Source: Galeruca laticollis | Lineage: Eukaryota > Arthropoda > Insecta > Coleoptera > Chrysomelidae | Length of the DNA: 64,000 nt | Assembly (NCBI GenBank): GCA_963921935.1 | Contig: OY998185.1 | Span: 3,078,001-3,142,000 of the forward strand | Reading direction: 5' to 3' | In this document: positions 23,001-36,027 of the stretch, one piece after another | Layout: every line of letters starts with the position of its first letter | How positions within the stretch are numbered: position 1 is the first letter of the stretch | Program-made: the position numbers and the translations under genes | Notes under the pieces: model-generated | What the model saw: the letters and a program-made list of their open reading frames with translations, nothing else | Databases searched by the model: none | What the model was told of the DNA's origin: nothing

Positions 23001-23419
23001 TAAATTGTTTTCACGTTAATGCGTATCATCAGTGGTCAATGTGAATTTAAGAAGTACACAGCAACGCTTTGTCCGTAAAAAGGTTACCTAATTGAAAAAC
23101 AAAGAAATAAACGAAAATCCAGAATGTCCAGAGTCCATCCTCTATGTCTCCCTGTATTAAAATTTACGAGAAGATCCACGCAAATTCTTTATGTATTTTC
23201 GGATATCCATTTCTTCTGACGAACTGCACAAGCTAGAAGACAAATAGTATTAGAAGATCTAAAATTTTCGGACTATTATGGTTTTTATTCAAATGCAGTC
23301 ATTTTAATAGCTCTTTGTCGAAACAGTATATTTCTTTACTACTTATTGCCATTTTGCGTTGTACCAAAAAAGAAGAACAGTAAAACTAAACTGACTCGCA
23401 ACACTGCATTGAAACTACA

Positions 23420-26400
23420 ACTAATGATAGGCATGCATGTGAAAATCTCTATCAAATGGCTCTGACTCCAACTGATCATCCGAAAATGCCATAGCAGATA
23501 TTGATGTGTATATCTCGTATGTCCTATCGCTAAGTCGTGCTAATATTACTTGGTGTCTACGCGTAATACTGAGGTTCTTCCACGGAGAAATGAATGGTTT
23601 TATTTGTTTCGGCTTAGCTTCGGATCTATTCCACAAATTTTGCCACAAATTTCTTGTTGATTTTTTAATGTTCTTTAGGTCACTGGGATTATTTATGTAA
23701 GCTTCTTTGGCTTCTTGGTCGGCTGTTTCATTGCCTCTAGTTTGTGCATGTGAAGGGATAATTTTGCTTTTCATTGAATGAATATTTTCTTTGATATTCG
23801 TTACAATCGCCGAATCTGGGTAGATTTGAGTTATGCTTTGAAGTACACTCAACGAGTCTGTTATGAGAAATTTTTTTTGATGGGAGTGCTTGCAAAACTG
23901 TTGCCTTAAAAACTGCATACAGCTCTCCTGCGTATACGCTCCACGTATGCGGTAAAACAAAATATTGCGTCTCGTGTACAGTCACCAATGCAGCCGACGA
24001 CGTATCTTGAGACTTGGAGGCATCTGTGTAAATGTGTGTATAATCTTCAAATTGTGAGGATATTCGTAGAAATTCTTTTCTTATAAGTATATGAGAATAT
24101 TCTCGTTTGTTGTAGGAAGTTAGAGACAAATTACAGTCAGGAGGTTTAAGTAGCCAGGGAGGGTATTCAAGAGAACATACCTCAACCTTTGGGAAGTTTA
24201 TATCTATTTCACTGCTTATCATATTGATGCGTTGGTAGAAAGGGGGAGTCAAATGTGGTTTTTGAAGAAATGTACTTCTGAAGCGATTGGAAAATACATT
24301 GTGGTAGACTGGGTTTTTTTGGGTTAAAAAGTACTTTAGAGGCATATGATAGGCTTAGATATTCTCTTCTTATTTTAAGTGGCGGTTCTCCAGCTTCACA
24401 TAGTCAGCTTTCAACTGGACTGGTGGGATAAGCTCCTAGAGAAATTCGAACATCCTTATTTTGGACAGTATCTAGTAATCTTGAGGATGTTCTAGTTGCA
24501 GATGCGTATACTATAGATCCATAGTCTAAGCGAGACCTTACTAATGTGCGATATAGCAGGATAAGAGTGTGTGCATCTGATCCCCATTGATGATTTCCCA
24601 AAAGTTTTATTAAGTTTATTGCACTAAGACATGATTTCCTTAATTGCTTTATGTGTGCGTTCCAATTCAGCCTTTTATCGAAAAGCATTCCCAAATATTT
24701 TATCTCGGATTCCATTTGAAGAGGAATGTTGTAAAGTGTTGAAGCGATGGTACTAGGCTTCTTTTTTTTTTGGAAAAACTATATACTTCGACTTTTGTGG
24801 AGAAAACGTCCAGCCAGTTTGATTCATCCATGTCCTTATATTGTTGATTGATTCTTGCATATTTCTTTCTATGGATTTTATGATTCTTCCACTTGTGAAT
24901 AAAATTGAGTCATCTGCATACAGTCTTGCATGTACTGGTAACGAAACCTTTTCAAAAATGTTATCAATTGCTGCAAGAAATAATGTGGTGTTAATTACGG
25001 ATCCTTGAGGGATTCCGTTATTTTGGCAATAGGTATTGGATATAGCTCCGTTTGCTTTTACTTTAAAGGTTCTGTTTGATTAAAAATTTTGGATGAATGT
25101 GATCAGCGCCAGGGGATATGAATTTTTAATCTCTGCTAGTGTGTATTCCAGCTCTTCTAAGGTTACTGGGTTATTAACTGGATCATCACATTCATTATTG
25201 ATTTCAAGTTGCCTGTTTTCTTCCACCGATTTTATAGCTCTAAATTCTTCAGAGTAAATTGAATCTTTGGTCGTTTCTTCATAGTATAGTGCCATCGTAT
25301 TTGAGATCTCATGAGGTGAGGAAGAAGTAAATCCATTATATGTTATGTACGGGATCTCACAGGATCTGTTTTTGATCCGTTAATCCTTTTGATTTTATTC
25401 CAGAGATTAGTCAGTGGGGTGAAGCTGATAATTGTGGATAAATACTCCTTCCAGGACTCTCTTTTTGCTTTTTTAACAGTCCGTCTTGCTTTCGCTTTCA
25501 ATCTTTTAAAGTTTAGAAGGTTTTCATCAGTTTTGTGTCTTTTGTCTCTGTATAAAGCACTTTTTGAGTCGCTTATGGCTGTCTGCCAGTCGGAGCTCCA
25601 CCATGGAACAGGTAATTTGTGTCTGATTGGTTTTGTTTTGCCGATTGATGCAAAGGCCGAGTTAATAATTTTTTCATTAAGTGATTCCAGGTTCTCATTA
25701 ATATTATTGCTCATGTTAAATTCTGAGAGTTTTTCTTAGATTAAAGTTGCATATAGATTCCAATTAGCTTTTCCCAATTTCCACCTGGGCGTTGTCTTAG
25801 CATTGAATTGTGTACCATTGCTGTCTAATACTATTGGAAAATGATCGCTGTCATAGAGATCAGGAAGAACTTCAAATGTTATATGACTTGTTAGTTTTGG
25901 ATCACATATTGACAAATCAATTACGCTGGACGTTCCAGACTCTACGTTAAATCTTGTTTTCTTGCCATTGTTTAGAAGAGTCAAGTTATTATCATCAATT
26001 AAATTTTCAATAATACGTCCTCGTGGATGTGTATAATCGCATCCCCAAATTATATCGTGGCTGTTGAAGTCACCTACTATGAGTCTAGGTTTGGGAATTT
26101 GATTTTATAGATCGTTTATTTGTTTATATGTAAGGTTAAAATTTGGAGGAACATATATGTTACAGACATACATTTTCATCGGCAGTTGAATTTCGACAAC
26201 AACAACTTCCAATTCAGAAACAACATTAAATTCGTTTGCGACAATTGAATTTGCAATGTATGTTACTATTCCCCCACTTGCTATAAGCGCATTTTAGTTC
26301 CATTTTTATGGAAGGAAGCAAAATTGCGAAATTTATATGCGTACTGGTCTTTAAAATGTTTCTTGTAAGCACATGATTTTTGGATGTTGTTCAGACAAAA

Positions 26401-26500
26401 GAAGTTTTAACATTTCTAATCTAGCAATGACTCCGTTTAAATTCCACTGTAAAAGTGGGAAAATTTTGTTTATGGCGTTGAAAATGAATATTAATAAGTT
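23420..26500 (-). pseudogene. I/R1-type LINE ORF2 (endonuclease-RT-RNase H), heavily decayed
   Basis: Minus-strand order from the 5' side: endonuclease motif PRLIVGDFNSHDIIWG near 26090-26045; DSDHFPIVLD near 25855; a linker and RT N-terminal part at 25714-25080; RT core GIPQGSVINTTLFLAAI near 25015 and LYADDSILFT near 24910; thumb and post-RT segment EIKYLGMLFDKRLNWNAHI near 24700; RNase H YTDASK near 24020 and ITDSLSVLQSI near 23855; C-terminal part to about 23420. Many stops and a deletion between the RT fingers and palm are visible. The RNase H domain places it in the I/R1 group rather than CR1 or RTE. Confidence 0.8.
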
Positions 26501-26561
26501 TCTTGTGATGATATGTCACTATCAGTAACCGATACAGGGGGGTCACTTTTGTTTTCTTGTG

Positions 26562-27296
26562 CTATAAGAGGAGTTTCATTATTCTTTTCCTTATTTTTGT
26601 GAAACGAGATTTATATATTTTTTCGGTAAGAAATGGATAAACTTTAGTCATTAAAATAGCTAGTGAGTCGACGTCAGATGTATATAGGTGAGATACACTT
26701 AACGGGTCTTTGTTACCTTGGACATTTTCTATAAAATCCTTGAACTGAAAATAATTTAAGCCATACATGCTAGAATGCTCTTCAATGAAATTCTTGGCAG
26801 GTAATAGTTGTTCTTCAAGAGAGGTTTCTAATGATAGCGGTTTTTATTGTAGTGTTGATGTGTTTTACTTGGAACAGTTGGCTTTACAAATTGTGCTTGT
26901 GGTTCATCTTCTGTTGCGATTACGCTAGTCGAGGGCTCTTTAGTAAATATTTTTGTAGATTCTGGATTTACTTCAGTAATGGTTGAAGATTTGGTGTCGT
27001 CTTGTTCGGGTTTTTGTTTTTTAGATACCTGCTTGTCAATAAAGAGTTAAGATAGTCTGCTCTTCTAACGGAGTTGTGGCAATCTCATTCGCTTTTCTCT
27101 TACCAGTTACGTCTATATCTGAAACTTCAATATCCATATTTCGATTTTCACGGTAGATGTCGGAAAAATTGTTTTCGTTTGGAGAAGTTGACGGATAAGA
27201 TGTATCTTGTATACCTTGCGTTTCACATTGCCTAATTTCTGTTGTAGTTGTTTGATATGTGCCCAGGCTGGTTACATTTGTAGCAGAAAATATCTC
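26562..27296 (-). pseudogene. LINE ORF1 (gag-like, zinc knuckle) remnant
   Basis: A CCHC knuckle, FCYKCNQPGHISK, is encoded near 27290-27255 on the minus strand. Polar ORF1 sequence follows, and a 68-residue C-terminal piece (GLNYFQFKDFIENVQG...) lies at 26768-26562. It is the expected upstream partner of the ORF2 remnant. The 5' part is cut off at a (TA)n tract starting at 27297. Confidence 0.65.

Positions 27297-27367
<71 letters not shown>
27297..27367. repeat. (TA)n microsatellite truncating the LINE
   Basis: Alternating TA exactly where the LINE ORF1 homology stops. Confidence 0.9.
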
Positions 27368-27369
<2 letters not shown>

Positions 27370-27719
27370 TATCCTCTATCTAAATTCTAAAAGAAAACAT
27401 TGAAATAAAGAAAATGTGCTTATTTGGTTGTAATACTAGTGCTACACACTGTATTATCAATAATTTGAAAGGTTCAATATACCAATAAAATTTGACATTT
27501 CAATTTCTTATGATAATAATGCAGAATGGACTTAATGATAGATAGATTTTAAAACGATTTGAAAACAAGTATACAGATGTCTCTGATAGCAAAATGGCAT
27601 TTATACTAAAATAATGAAAATCTCTCTTTGTATATGAAAACGTAAATTTGTATTTTTTTTAAAAAAAAGAATTTGGTAACCAAAGGAGAGGAGAATTATT
27701 TATTGAAACAGTATAGTGA

Positions 27720-27908
27720 GTTGATTTTGAATCTCCCTCGAGACATCATCGAATAAGAGTTGTCTCAAATTTATTTAAAAGTAGTTGATTTTGATATTCC
27801 CAGAGACAACATCAAATAAGAGTTGTCTCAAATTTATTTAAAATTGAGTTGATTTTTAGATTCCCTCGAGACAACATCGAATAAGAGTTGTCTCACATTT
27901 AATTCAGA
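27720..27908. repeat. Three tandem 64-bp units, each with an internal hairpin
   Basis: Units start at 27720, 27784 and 27848 with GTTGATTTT. Each carries GAGACA(A/T)CATC followed by AATAAGAGTTGTCTC, so GAGACAAC can pair with GTTGTCTC around an 11-nt loop. Units differ by a few substitutions. No coding sequence is evident. Confidence 0.85.
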
Positions 27909-28870
27909 ATATCAGAGTAATTTGTATGATTATTATCAGTTCAACATATTTTGCCTTTTGTAAAGCCAGTGCGTGTATTATTCGCAAAGAATTACAGCGT
28001 TAAAGTGCGAGTGGTTTTTCCGGTTTCTAAATTATTGATTTAGAAAAGTTGTTCCTGAAATTCTAAAAAGCGTTTTAGAATACGAACGAGTCTACCAGAA
28101 CCTAGTTGGTGAGTCCAGTCCATATTATCTATATTATTTCTCGAGAATTAATAGGCCTTTAGTAAAAATATTTCGAAAATAGGTACATCTTATGATCAAA
28201 TACATACATTGAAATTATAGTAACGTTACTTATATAAAAAATTCAACGTCAAGTGAAGACTATTTTGGAACAGACAATTTACAAGGAAATTTGCGCATTT
28301 TACATTGACATATATCAATTATAAAAGTAGACATTTTGAACTTTTGGTTAAATTATTTAGATAGGAAATTTCTAATTATAGGTTGTTTAATATTAAGGTT
28401 TGATAGAAAGTTCTATCTTTGGTTTATGCGATTATAATTTTTTGAAAAGTTTTAATTTTGTAATTGTTATCTGATAATAGACAGTAAATTTCATATATGT
28501 CATAAGAATTCAATTGTCTTATAGTGTATTGGACAAACAGTTACTTTACATTTTGAATAGTGCAATACGTAATTTGGAAAATTATTTGGAAATTTATAAA
28601 TTTGAATTCTTATTTGAAATCTTTGATCCCTCCCTGAGTTAAGAGTGAGTTAATTGATTGTATTGATTTATCTTTCATAATATAACATTTACTATTTATA
28701 GAGCCGGGCATATTAATTTGACAACTGCTGTCATAAAATTTAATAGGTTATATTTAGCGGTAAAAGTGTTTTCACATTAGTGCAGTTATTATCACAAATT
28801 GTGACGACAACATTCATATAAATTAATATAATTAAAATCATAAAATATTATAATTAAAGAACATAGGAGA

Positions 28871-28878
<8 letters not shown>
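27909..28878. other. AT-rich non-coding stretch
   Basis: Nothing recognisable between the 64-bp repeats and the (TA)n tract that precedes the LTR element. Confidence 0.5.

Positions 28879-28943
<65 letters not shown>
28879..28943. repeat. (TA)n microsatellite at the left outer edge of the gypsy element
   Basis: Alternating TA ending about 10 bp before the shared LTR sequence begins. The opposite outer edge (44439-44469) is also (TA)n, so the retroelement appears to have integrated into a TA array. Confidence 0.9.
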
Positions 28944-28945
<2 letters not shown>

Positions 28946-28952
28946 ATATATA

Positions 28953-30909
28953 TTATAATACTTAATATTATAAATGTTATAATAATGATATAATTAATTG
29001 AATATTTGAATAGCCCACTACGTTGGGACGAAATTATTATGATTAATTTTTATGTATGTATAGAGTATGAGATTCTTCTGTTATCTGGGTTCTTACGGTT
29101 GTGAATAAATTCAGTTGATAAATAAATAAAGAAACATTTTACTTTAAAACAATATTTTAATTTTATTTATAAAAATTTTATGCGACGCCCATGTATGAGT
29201 CAAATGAAATTATTGATTTTATTATTATGTGTGGCGTTCTGTGCGCATGCTCAAGAACATGAGGTGACGATGCGCTAGAGTAAACATTTGAAAGACGCGT
29301 CGGGTCTGTTCAGTTTCACAGCGAGCTTCTATGCTGTGTCATAGAATATGTTTCAAATTATATACAAGTTAAAAGAATTTATGCTGGGAGACTTATACAT
29401 ACAGAAATACAAATAATGTGGTACAAAAAATAGTTATGAAATTTATATACATAGAGTTTAAATGTTACATAAAAGAGTTGGATGTATCTTTCTTAAGTTT
29501 CTTAATTGAGAAATGCGTAAGTATTAAATTTTATTTCTTTAGATTGGCCATTTATCATTTAGAATTATTTAATAATATAGCTATATTGAGTCTTTAATTT
29601 TAATTCTTTTTCAGATCGATCATTACTTCAAAGTTTATTTTACTCATGAGATTTTAAAGAAAACATTTGATTGACGTTAATAATTTTTTTATAACTCTTG
29701 TTGTACAACAATACACTGACCTTGTGTTCAGGAACCAGGATCTGCCTCTCGAAACTTCTGGAAAGCAGCTTCCGAAGTTTACAGTTGAATAAATATGTGA
29801 AAATATGATTTTCACTCTGGAAAATCAGCTACAATCATTGGGTAAGTACATGTGCATGTTTTATCAATAGTTTGCTATGTTTTTATCCTCATTTTGAGGA
29901 TAATTACTTAAATTTCTGGAGCACTTCAAAACCCAACCTTCTAGAAACGACGCCAAGCCACCGACTCTTTTTCTTCAACTTTTTTCAACAATCAACAATC
30001 AGTCTTTTGTTTAATTCAGCTCACTATATTCAAAAAATGTTTGTTACACTTGTTGTCGTTTGAAAGTTCCTTCTGTCATGTCACATAAACCAATCACCGT
30101 TTTCTTTTTTAACGCACTCAAATTATGATTTCACTTTACATTCTAATATCTTTACCTACATACAAAAAAAATTAGTCTCACTAAAAATTGTTTATTCAAT
30201 ATTGAAATTCATCTTGTTATTATGGGACGAATAGTTTTTCTTAGGCGATATACAATAGTCTTTAATATCAATATTCAGTTCAATTTTCTTATTATAATTA
30301 GCAATTGTGTTTAGCCATCAACATAAATTATTTTAAAACATTTATTAATATCCCTTAATCTAATTATTTATGTTCATTATATTCGATTAAACACGTTAAT
30401 TAATTTCTATTCATTTCATCTATGAAATCACTCTTCTTTCAACGTTTGTCGCTGATACATATTGACATCTATATTTTGTCGCTAGCGTATGTCACTAAGC
30501 GTATTGGTATTACAGCGTTAAATATTCTAACCCATATGTTTCTAGTAAAAATGCGTTATAATATTGGACAATATCCTTTCTATTTCGAATATTTATTAAT
30601 TCATGTTTCTTTTCTAGATTATATGTTCATCGTTTTTCTGACATGAGATATTTAATACGATGGACGATATTTACTCTATGGCTTTTGGACATATGATCAA
30701 GGTAATGTTTCTTTTGTCAATTCTATGTGAGTCTTCTCAAATTATTAATTATATACATAAGTTGTATTACTTTTTTAGTTAATATGAGCAATTTTAATGT
30801 CTCGTATTTATGATTCTAATAAAATATAGTCTAATGTTTTAATTTCTAATCAGTTTCCAACTAATCTGTTTTACACCAGTGTTTCTATCTTTATTTATAC
30901 GTTATAACA
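28953..30909 (-). repeat. 3' LTR of the gypsy element
   Basis: It matches 42484-44440 over its full length. On the coding strand it begins near TGTTATAACGTATAAATAAAG and ends ...TTAAGTATTATAA beside (TA)n. The duplicated block includes a GC-richer portion with GCGACGCCCATG and GACGCGTCGGGTC. A polypurine tract is not obvious, so the inner boundary is set only by where the two LTR copies stop matching. Confidence 0.9.
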
Positions 30910-31207
30910 TTCTCTGAATTTTTATAAAATCATTCTAATTATTGTTTACAATGATCTAGAATGTTTTATTATAAAATTCATTCAATAGTACTTAACTTTT
31001 TCTTATTTTGTAATGATCTATTATCATTTAATCTACTTCATTATATTCTATCTTTGTGAAAATCAATCATTAATTTTTTATTATACATAATTAATCTATT
31101 TCTAATTCTTTACCTATCTTACACCTTATTCCTACAAGTAATTAATTCCCTGTTTCAACTTAAAAAATATTTCATTCTAATTATAACTAATTCTTTGCAG
31201 ATTAAAC

Positions 31208-34200
31208 TTATTGAATTTCATTGAATTCAGGATGGAATCGATACAATTGGTCCACATTGCCAGTTACAGGATGTACGAGTTTGTAACTATTTATGCTGTT
31301 AGATGTTACTACTTTATATGGACCTTCGTAAGGTAATTGTAATTTTGCACAAATATTACGCTTATGATTAGGAATTCTAAGTGCTTTAATTATTACTAAT
31401 TCTCCTTCCTTAAAAGTAGTTCTCTTCTTAATTCTCTTGCTTCGTTTTCTTATGTATTTTTCAGCATTCTTGGAAATTCTTTCCCTCGTTTCCTTGATTA
31501 TCTGTTCATATTTCTCTACATTTTCTGATATCCATGGTCTTTCAGGTACTATGTTTTTCATAATTAATATGGGTGATCTTCCAGTTACTTCGTGTGGTAC
31601 ATTATTTAAACAGAATTCTATATTCTTCAAATTCCTTTCCCAGTTTCGTTGTTGATCGTGAACCAATAATCTCAGACATTTGATGACTTCTCTTATGTAT
31701 CTCTCCGTTTGATTAGCACATGGATGTCTAATACTTGTAAAGAGAGGCTTTACGTTTGACTTTCTTAACCATGCTTTAAAGTTTTCGTTACTGAAATAAG
31801 TAGCATTATCCATTAAACAGTTTTCCGGTATGCCCACTTCTAGAAAGTAGCTTGTCAGGCATTTCTTTACCGTCTTTTTATTTGTTCGTTGACATGGATA
31901 TAAGGTTACATATTTTGAAAAAGCATCCAAGACTACAAATATGTTTTGATTACCTTCTTCACTGGGTATTATGTTTGAAATGAAATCTACCGTTATGACT
32001 TCAAGAGGATGTTTCGTTACTAATGATTTTGGCATATTTTCGTTGTGATGATTTTTTTCTTTTCCAAGTTGACAAAGTTCACATCTAGTAACTATGCTTT
32101 TTGTGATAGGTAGATCTTTCTTTGCAATGTAGTTTTCCCTAAAAATATTGTGTAATTTTCGTATTCCTACATGATTGTACCGTAAATGTAATTCTTTGAT
32201 TATTTTTCTTGTCAAATGTTCTGTAATTACATATAACTCCTTTTGCTTGATAATTTTGAAGATTATATTGTCCTTTGTTTGGCAATTATGTTTTTCTTTA
32301 TCTGTCAAATTTCTCTGGTCTTCCATGATTGCATATATTGAAAATACACCTAATTCCTCCTTCATTAAGTTCACTCCTACGTATTTGTTTCTTTGTATTT
32401 TGCTTTCCCCATCCATTCTCGTCAAAGCGTCTGGAACTATATTTTTGGCACCAGGTATATATTTAATATCAAATGAATATTCCTGTAGAAGCAAAGCCCA
32501 TCTGGGTATCCTATTGTTTCCATATTTGTTCTTTAAAATAGTTGTGAGAGATTGGTTGTCCGTCTCAATAGTAAATCTGTTACCTAATAAAAAAAATCTT
32601 AATTTGTTCACACAAAATAATATGCTAGCTAACTCCATCTCGCTAACGCTACAGTTTTTCTCAGCCTTTTTCGTAATTCTTGACACAAATGAAATGGGAA
32701 CTTCTCCGTGCTCGTGTTGTTGTACCAAACTTCCGGCAAATCTATTTTGTGAAGCATCTGTTCTTAATATGAATGTCTTCGTGTAATCTGGATGATATAA
32801 TTTCACGTTCTCTGTGAACTCCTCCTTAATTTTATTGAAAGCCACTTCTCTTTCATGAGTCCATTTCCATCTCACATTTTTCCTTAGTAGTTCTATAAGT
32901 GGTATTTCCTTTTCCGTTAAATCTGGCACTAATCTCTTGAAGTAGTGTAATACACCAAGGAAGCCTCGTAGCGTTTTAAGATTAGTAGGTCTTTTATATT
33001 CTTTTATAATTTTTATCCTATCTGGATCCATGCTTACTCCATCTTTGTCAATTTTATATCCAAGATATACTACTTCTTCCTTGTAGAATTGGCATTTTTT
33101 TATGTTTAATTTCAAACCGGCTTCATCCAAAGCTTTTAAAATTATCTCTATGTGCTTGATATGCTCCTCCTCTTCTTCGGAATATATTAAGATATCGTCT
33201 ATATAGTGTAGTGTGAATTTTTCATACTGATTCAAAATTTTATGAAGAGCTTTCAGTAGAGCTGACGTAGCCGATTGTGTTCCAAATGGTACTACTTTAA
33301 ATCTATATACTACTCCATCTACCATGAAACCTGTATAATCTCTGCTATTCTCATCCAGTGGTATCAACCAAAAACTGTGTTTCAGGTCCAGTTTTGTAAA
33401 AATTTTAGTTTTTGAAATTCGGCCAAGTATCGCTTCAATATTTAATGGTGCCTCAAATTCTGGTATACAATGTTTATTTAAGTTTCTTGCATCTAGACAG
33501 ATTCTCATGTCTCCATCCTTTTTTTGTACAATAACAATGGGGTTTATATATGAAGTATTGCTATATTCTATAATTTCGTCTTCCATCAGTTTTTTTATCG
33601 CATCTTGCATTTTATCCTTATATTTGTATGGAATTGGGTAACTTTTTGCTCTGAACGTTTCCATATCCTTCACCTTCAAACTGTGTATAAAATTTTTAGC
33701 AACTCTTGCCTCTCCATTGAATAAACCTTCATATTTTCTCAACAATTTCCGTACTTCTTCCTTTCTTCCTCTTCCACAATCCAAATGTACTTCATTCCAT
33801 ATCCCATCTTCATAATTATCACATCCCATATTATATTTTAAATAATTATTAATATCATTTTCTTCATATTCTCCATTCCATATTCTATCTTCACAATTAT
33901 TATATTTCATATTATTTTCAATACAATTATCAATATTCTTTTCATCATCTAAAACTATTTCTTCATCTCTTCTTTCTTCAAATTCATTTTTCTTATCATA
34001 ACAATCATTATTCATTTCCATTTCTCCTACTTCTAGCCTGCTTACTTTTTCTTCTGCAATCTTCATAATTTTCTTGTTCGTTATTTGTTCTCTGTTTTCA
34101 TTAAATTTTATTCCAATTCCATTGACGCCTATCGTTCTTGATTCATAATTGATATCTATCTTATGTTTTAGTAATTCGTCTGAACCCAATAATATATTGT

Positions 34201-34420
34201 ACTCCATACCTTGTATAACCAGTAATTGTACTTCTAAATGAATATTTTGTAATTGTAGTTTTACAATAATAGATTTGTTAACCTCGCTAAACCTTTTTTC
34301 ATTTAGACCTATTAAATTTACCTTTGGCACTTTCATAATATATTTTTGCAAGTTTAATTTATTTACAATACTTTCTGTGATTAATGATGTTTCTGAACCT
34401 GTATCAATTAAAATATTTAC
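31208..34420 (-). pseudogene. pol: Gypsy pol: protease-RT-RNase H-integrase (5' end displaced by LINE)
   Basis: An open frame of about 1,070 residues. Domains in order: retropepsin active site LIDTGSETSLI at the very start; an acidic Asn-rich linker with an internal repeat (MKYNNCEDRIWN / LKYNMGCDNYEDGIWN); RT with DGDMRICLDARNLNKH and the catalytic YIDDILIYS; RNase H starting LRTDASQNRFAG; integrase with a zinc-binding H/C region ending CELCQLGK, then VDFISNI, MDNATYF and QTERYIREVIK supplying D, D and E. The frame itself is undamaged, but its natural 5' end lies across the LINE at 40025-40166 and the insertion falls immediately before the protease Asp. No chromodomain is visible. Confidence 0.92.
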
Positions 34421-34455
34421 CATTCGAGTACCGGTAATTGTAGGTGAAAGACGTG
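34421..34455 (+). promoter_or_regulatory. Internal LINE promoter: Inr plus DPE
   Basis: The element starts CATTCG. Taking the A at 34422 as +1, AGACGTG occupies +28 to +34 (34449-34455), a perfect match in sequence and spacing to the DPE consensus RGWCGTG known for insect jockey-type LINEs. It begins exactly at the target duplication, so the promoter is retained in full. Confidence 0.8.
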
Positions 34456-34553
34456 CGACACAGCAATCCGTTTAAACCAAATATCACTGGTAAATTTTAC
34501 GTGAAATAAACTTAAATTAGTGTAAAACAAGAGTGCGTGGAAAGTAATAGAAA

Positions 34554-36027
34554 ATGACTGAAAATCTTCCCCCCGACGGCGGGGGGAACATAAATAATCT
34601 TTCGAATATCAACAGCGAACCCGATAAAAATAACAGCGAGATGGGACCACAAGTGATCGAAAATCCTAATTTAATGCCAGTTAATAACCATACTAGCAGC
34701 ATAGAGGACGAACGCCGCTCTATTCAGACGGCAACAGGTGACAATACACAAAAACCCAAAACATTCAACATCAACAAATCGTATTTATATTCAGATAACA
34801 TTTATGTTTTTATTGAAAAGTTGAATACTGACAACATAGGTCGTTTACATCCCATGGCCGTAGGGCATATTTTACACCAAAAATTAAAAATATCTAATAT
34901 TAAACGAATACAAAAGGTAGGGAAAAATAGAGTGCGAGTGCAATTAGCAACTTTAAAAGATGCTAATAATTTAATTAATAACAAAGAACTTAATAATGAA
35001 AATTTAAAAGCATTTATTCCAAATAATTTATTGGAGCGTAAAGGGGTAATAAAAGAAGTCGATACAATTTTTAACGAAGAGTACTTACTCAAAAATATCA
35101 TTACGACGAGCACAGTCACGGAAGTTAGAAGGTTCAAAAAAAAATAGACAGACGGAGAGACTATTTATATACCAAAACAAACAATCCTAGTGACTTTCGA
35201 GGGTAATGCCTTGCCAACGCACATAAAAATAAATAGTGTAATATGTCCAGTAGAAAATTATGTACAAAAAGTAACACAATGTTACAATTGTTTAAGATAT
35301 GGACACGTAGCCAAACAATGTCGGTCAACAAATAGTAGGTGCTTGAATTGTGGTGAAATAAAAGAAGACGATCACACATGCAACGATCCGGAAAACACTT
35401 TCTGTATATATTGTAAGGTTAACGATCACAAATCGATTTCTAGAACATGCCCTACATTTGAACAACAAAAAAAAATAAAAAAAACACATGGCACAAAATA
35501 ATACTACCTTTCTTGAGGCAAAAGCAAACATTTGTAACTCTTATGCTAATGTCACACTATTAAATAGTTTTGAAACCTTAACCAATACTCCAGAAAATTT
35601 TCCCGCCCTTCCAAACAAAAATATGAACCACAATAAAAATAATTATAATAACCACCGACCTAACATTCCTTTATCCCAAATAACAAATCCTAGGAATGAA
35701 ACAAATAACCCTCCTACCATACACGACCCCCCAACTCCACCAACACCTCTCAGCAATACTCCTAAAAAACGAAAGGTGAATATGCGTGGAGAGGAAATGC
35801 ACCCTCCAATGTTTCCTAGAAACTTCGGACCAGAGCAACCGATTCAAATAGGCCAAAAAACAACGAGTATGGAAGTTGACTTATGCAGTGATAAAGATGA
35901 TCAAGTAGTCACTATTTTTAATATCTTAAAGGATATATTAGATGATATAACAAGTTTTGAAGACTTGGGAAAAATTGATATAGTTTACGTAAAAAATAAA
36001 CTTAGCAAATTCCGAAATGGCCAATAA
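34554..36027 (+). pseudogene. LINE ORF1 (gag-like nucleic-acid-binding protein), one stop and one frameshift
   Basis: The ATG at 34554 opens a polar N-terminus followed by an RRM-like region (YVFIEKL ... HPMAVGHILHQKL ... RIQKVGKNRVRVQL). An in-frame TAG at 35145-35147 interrupts it and the same frame continues to 35501. This includes CCHC-type knuckles CYNCLRYGHVAKQC and CLNCGEIKEDDHTC plus a third, CIYCKVNDH. A shift inside an A-rich run near 35470-35485 moves to the frame that ends at 36027, with an Asn/Pro-rich tail. The protein would bind LINE RNA in ribonucleoprotein particles. The two lesions make this copy dependent on another source of ORF1 protein. Confidence 0.85.

Noticed and set aside
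22937..23045. CTGATGA on the minus strand near 23030 as a ribozyme core
   Set aside because: GAAA is present, but stem I does not form and no related copy supports it.
29872..30646. Small frames repeated at 43406-44229
   Set aside because: They are inside the LTRs, which explains the duplication; no protein motif is evident.
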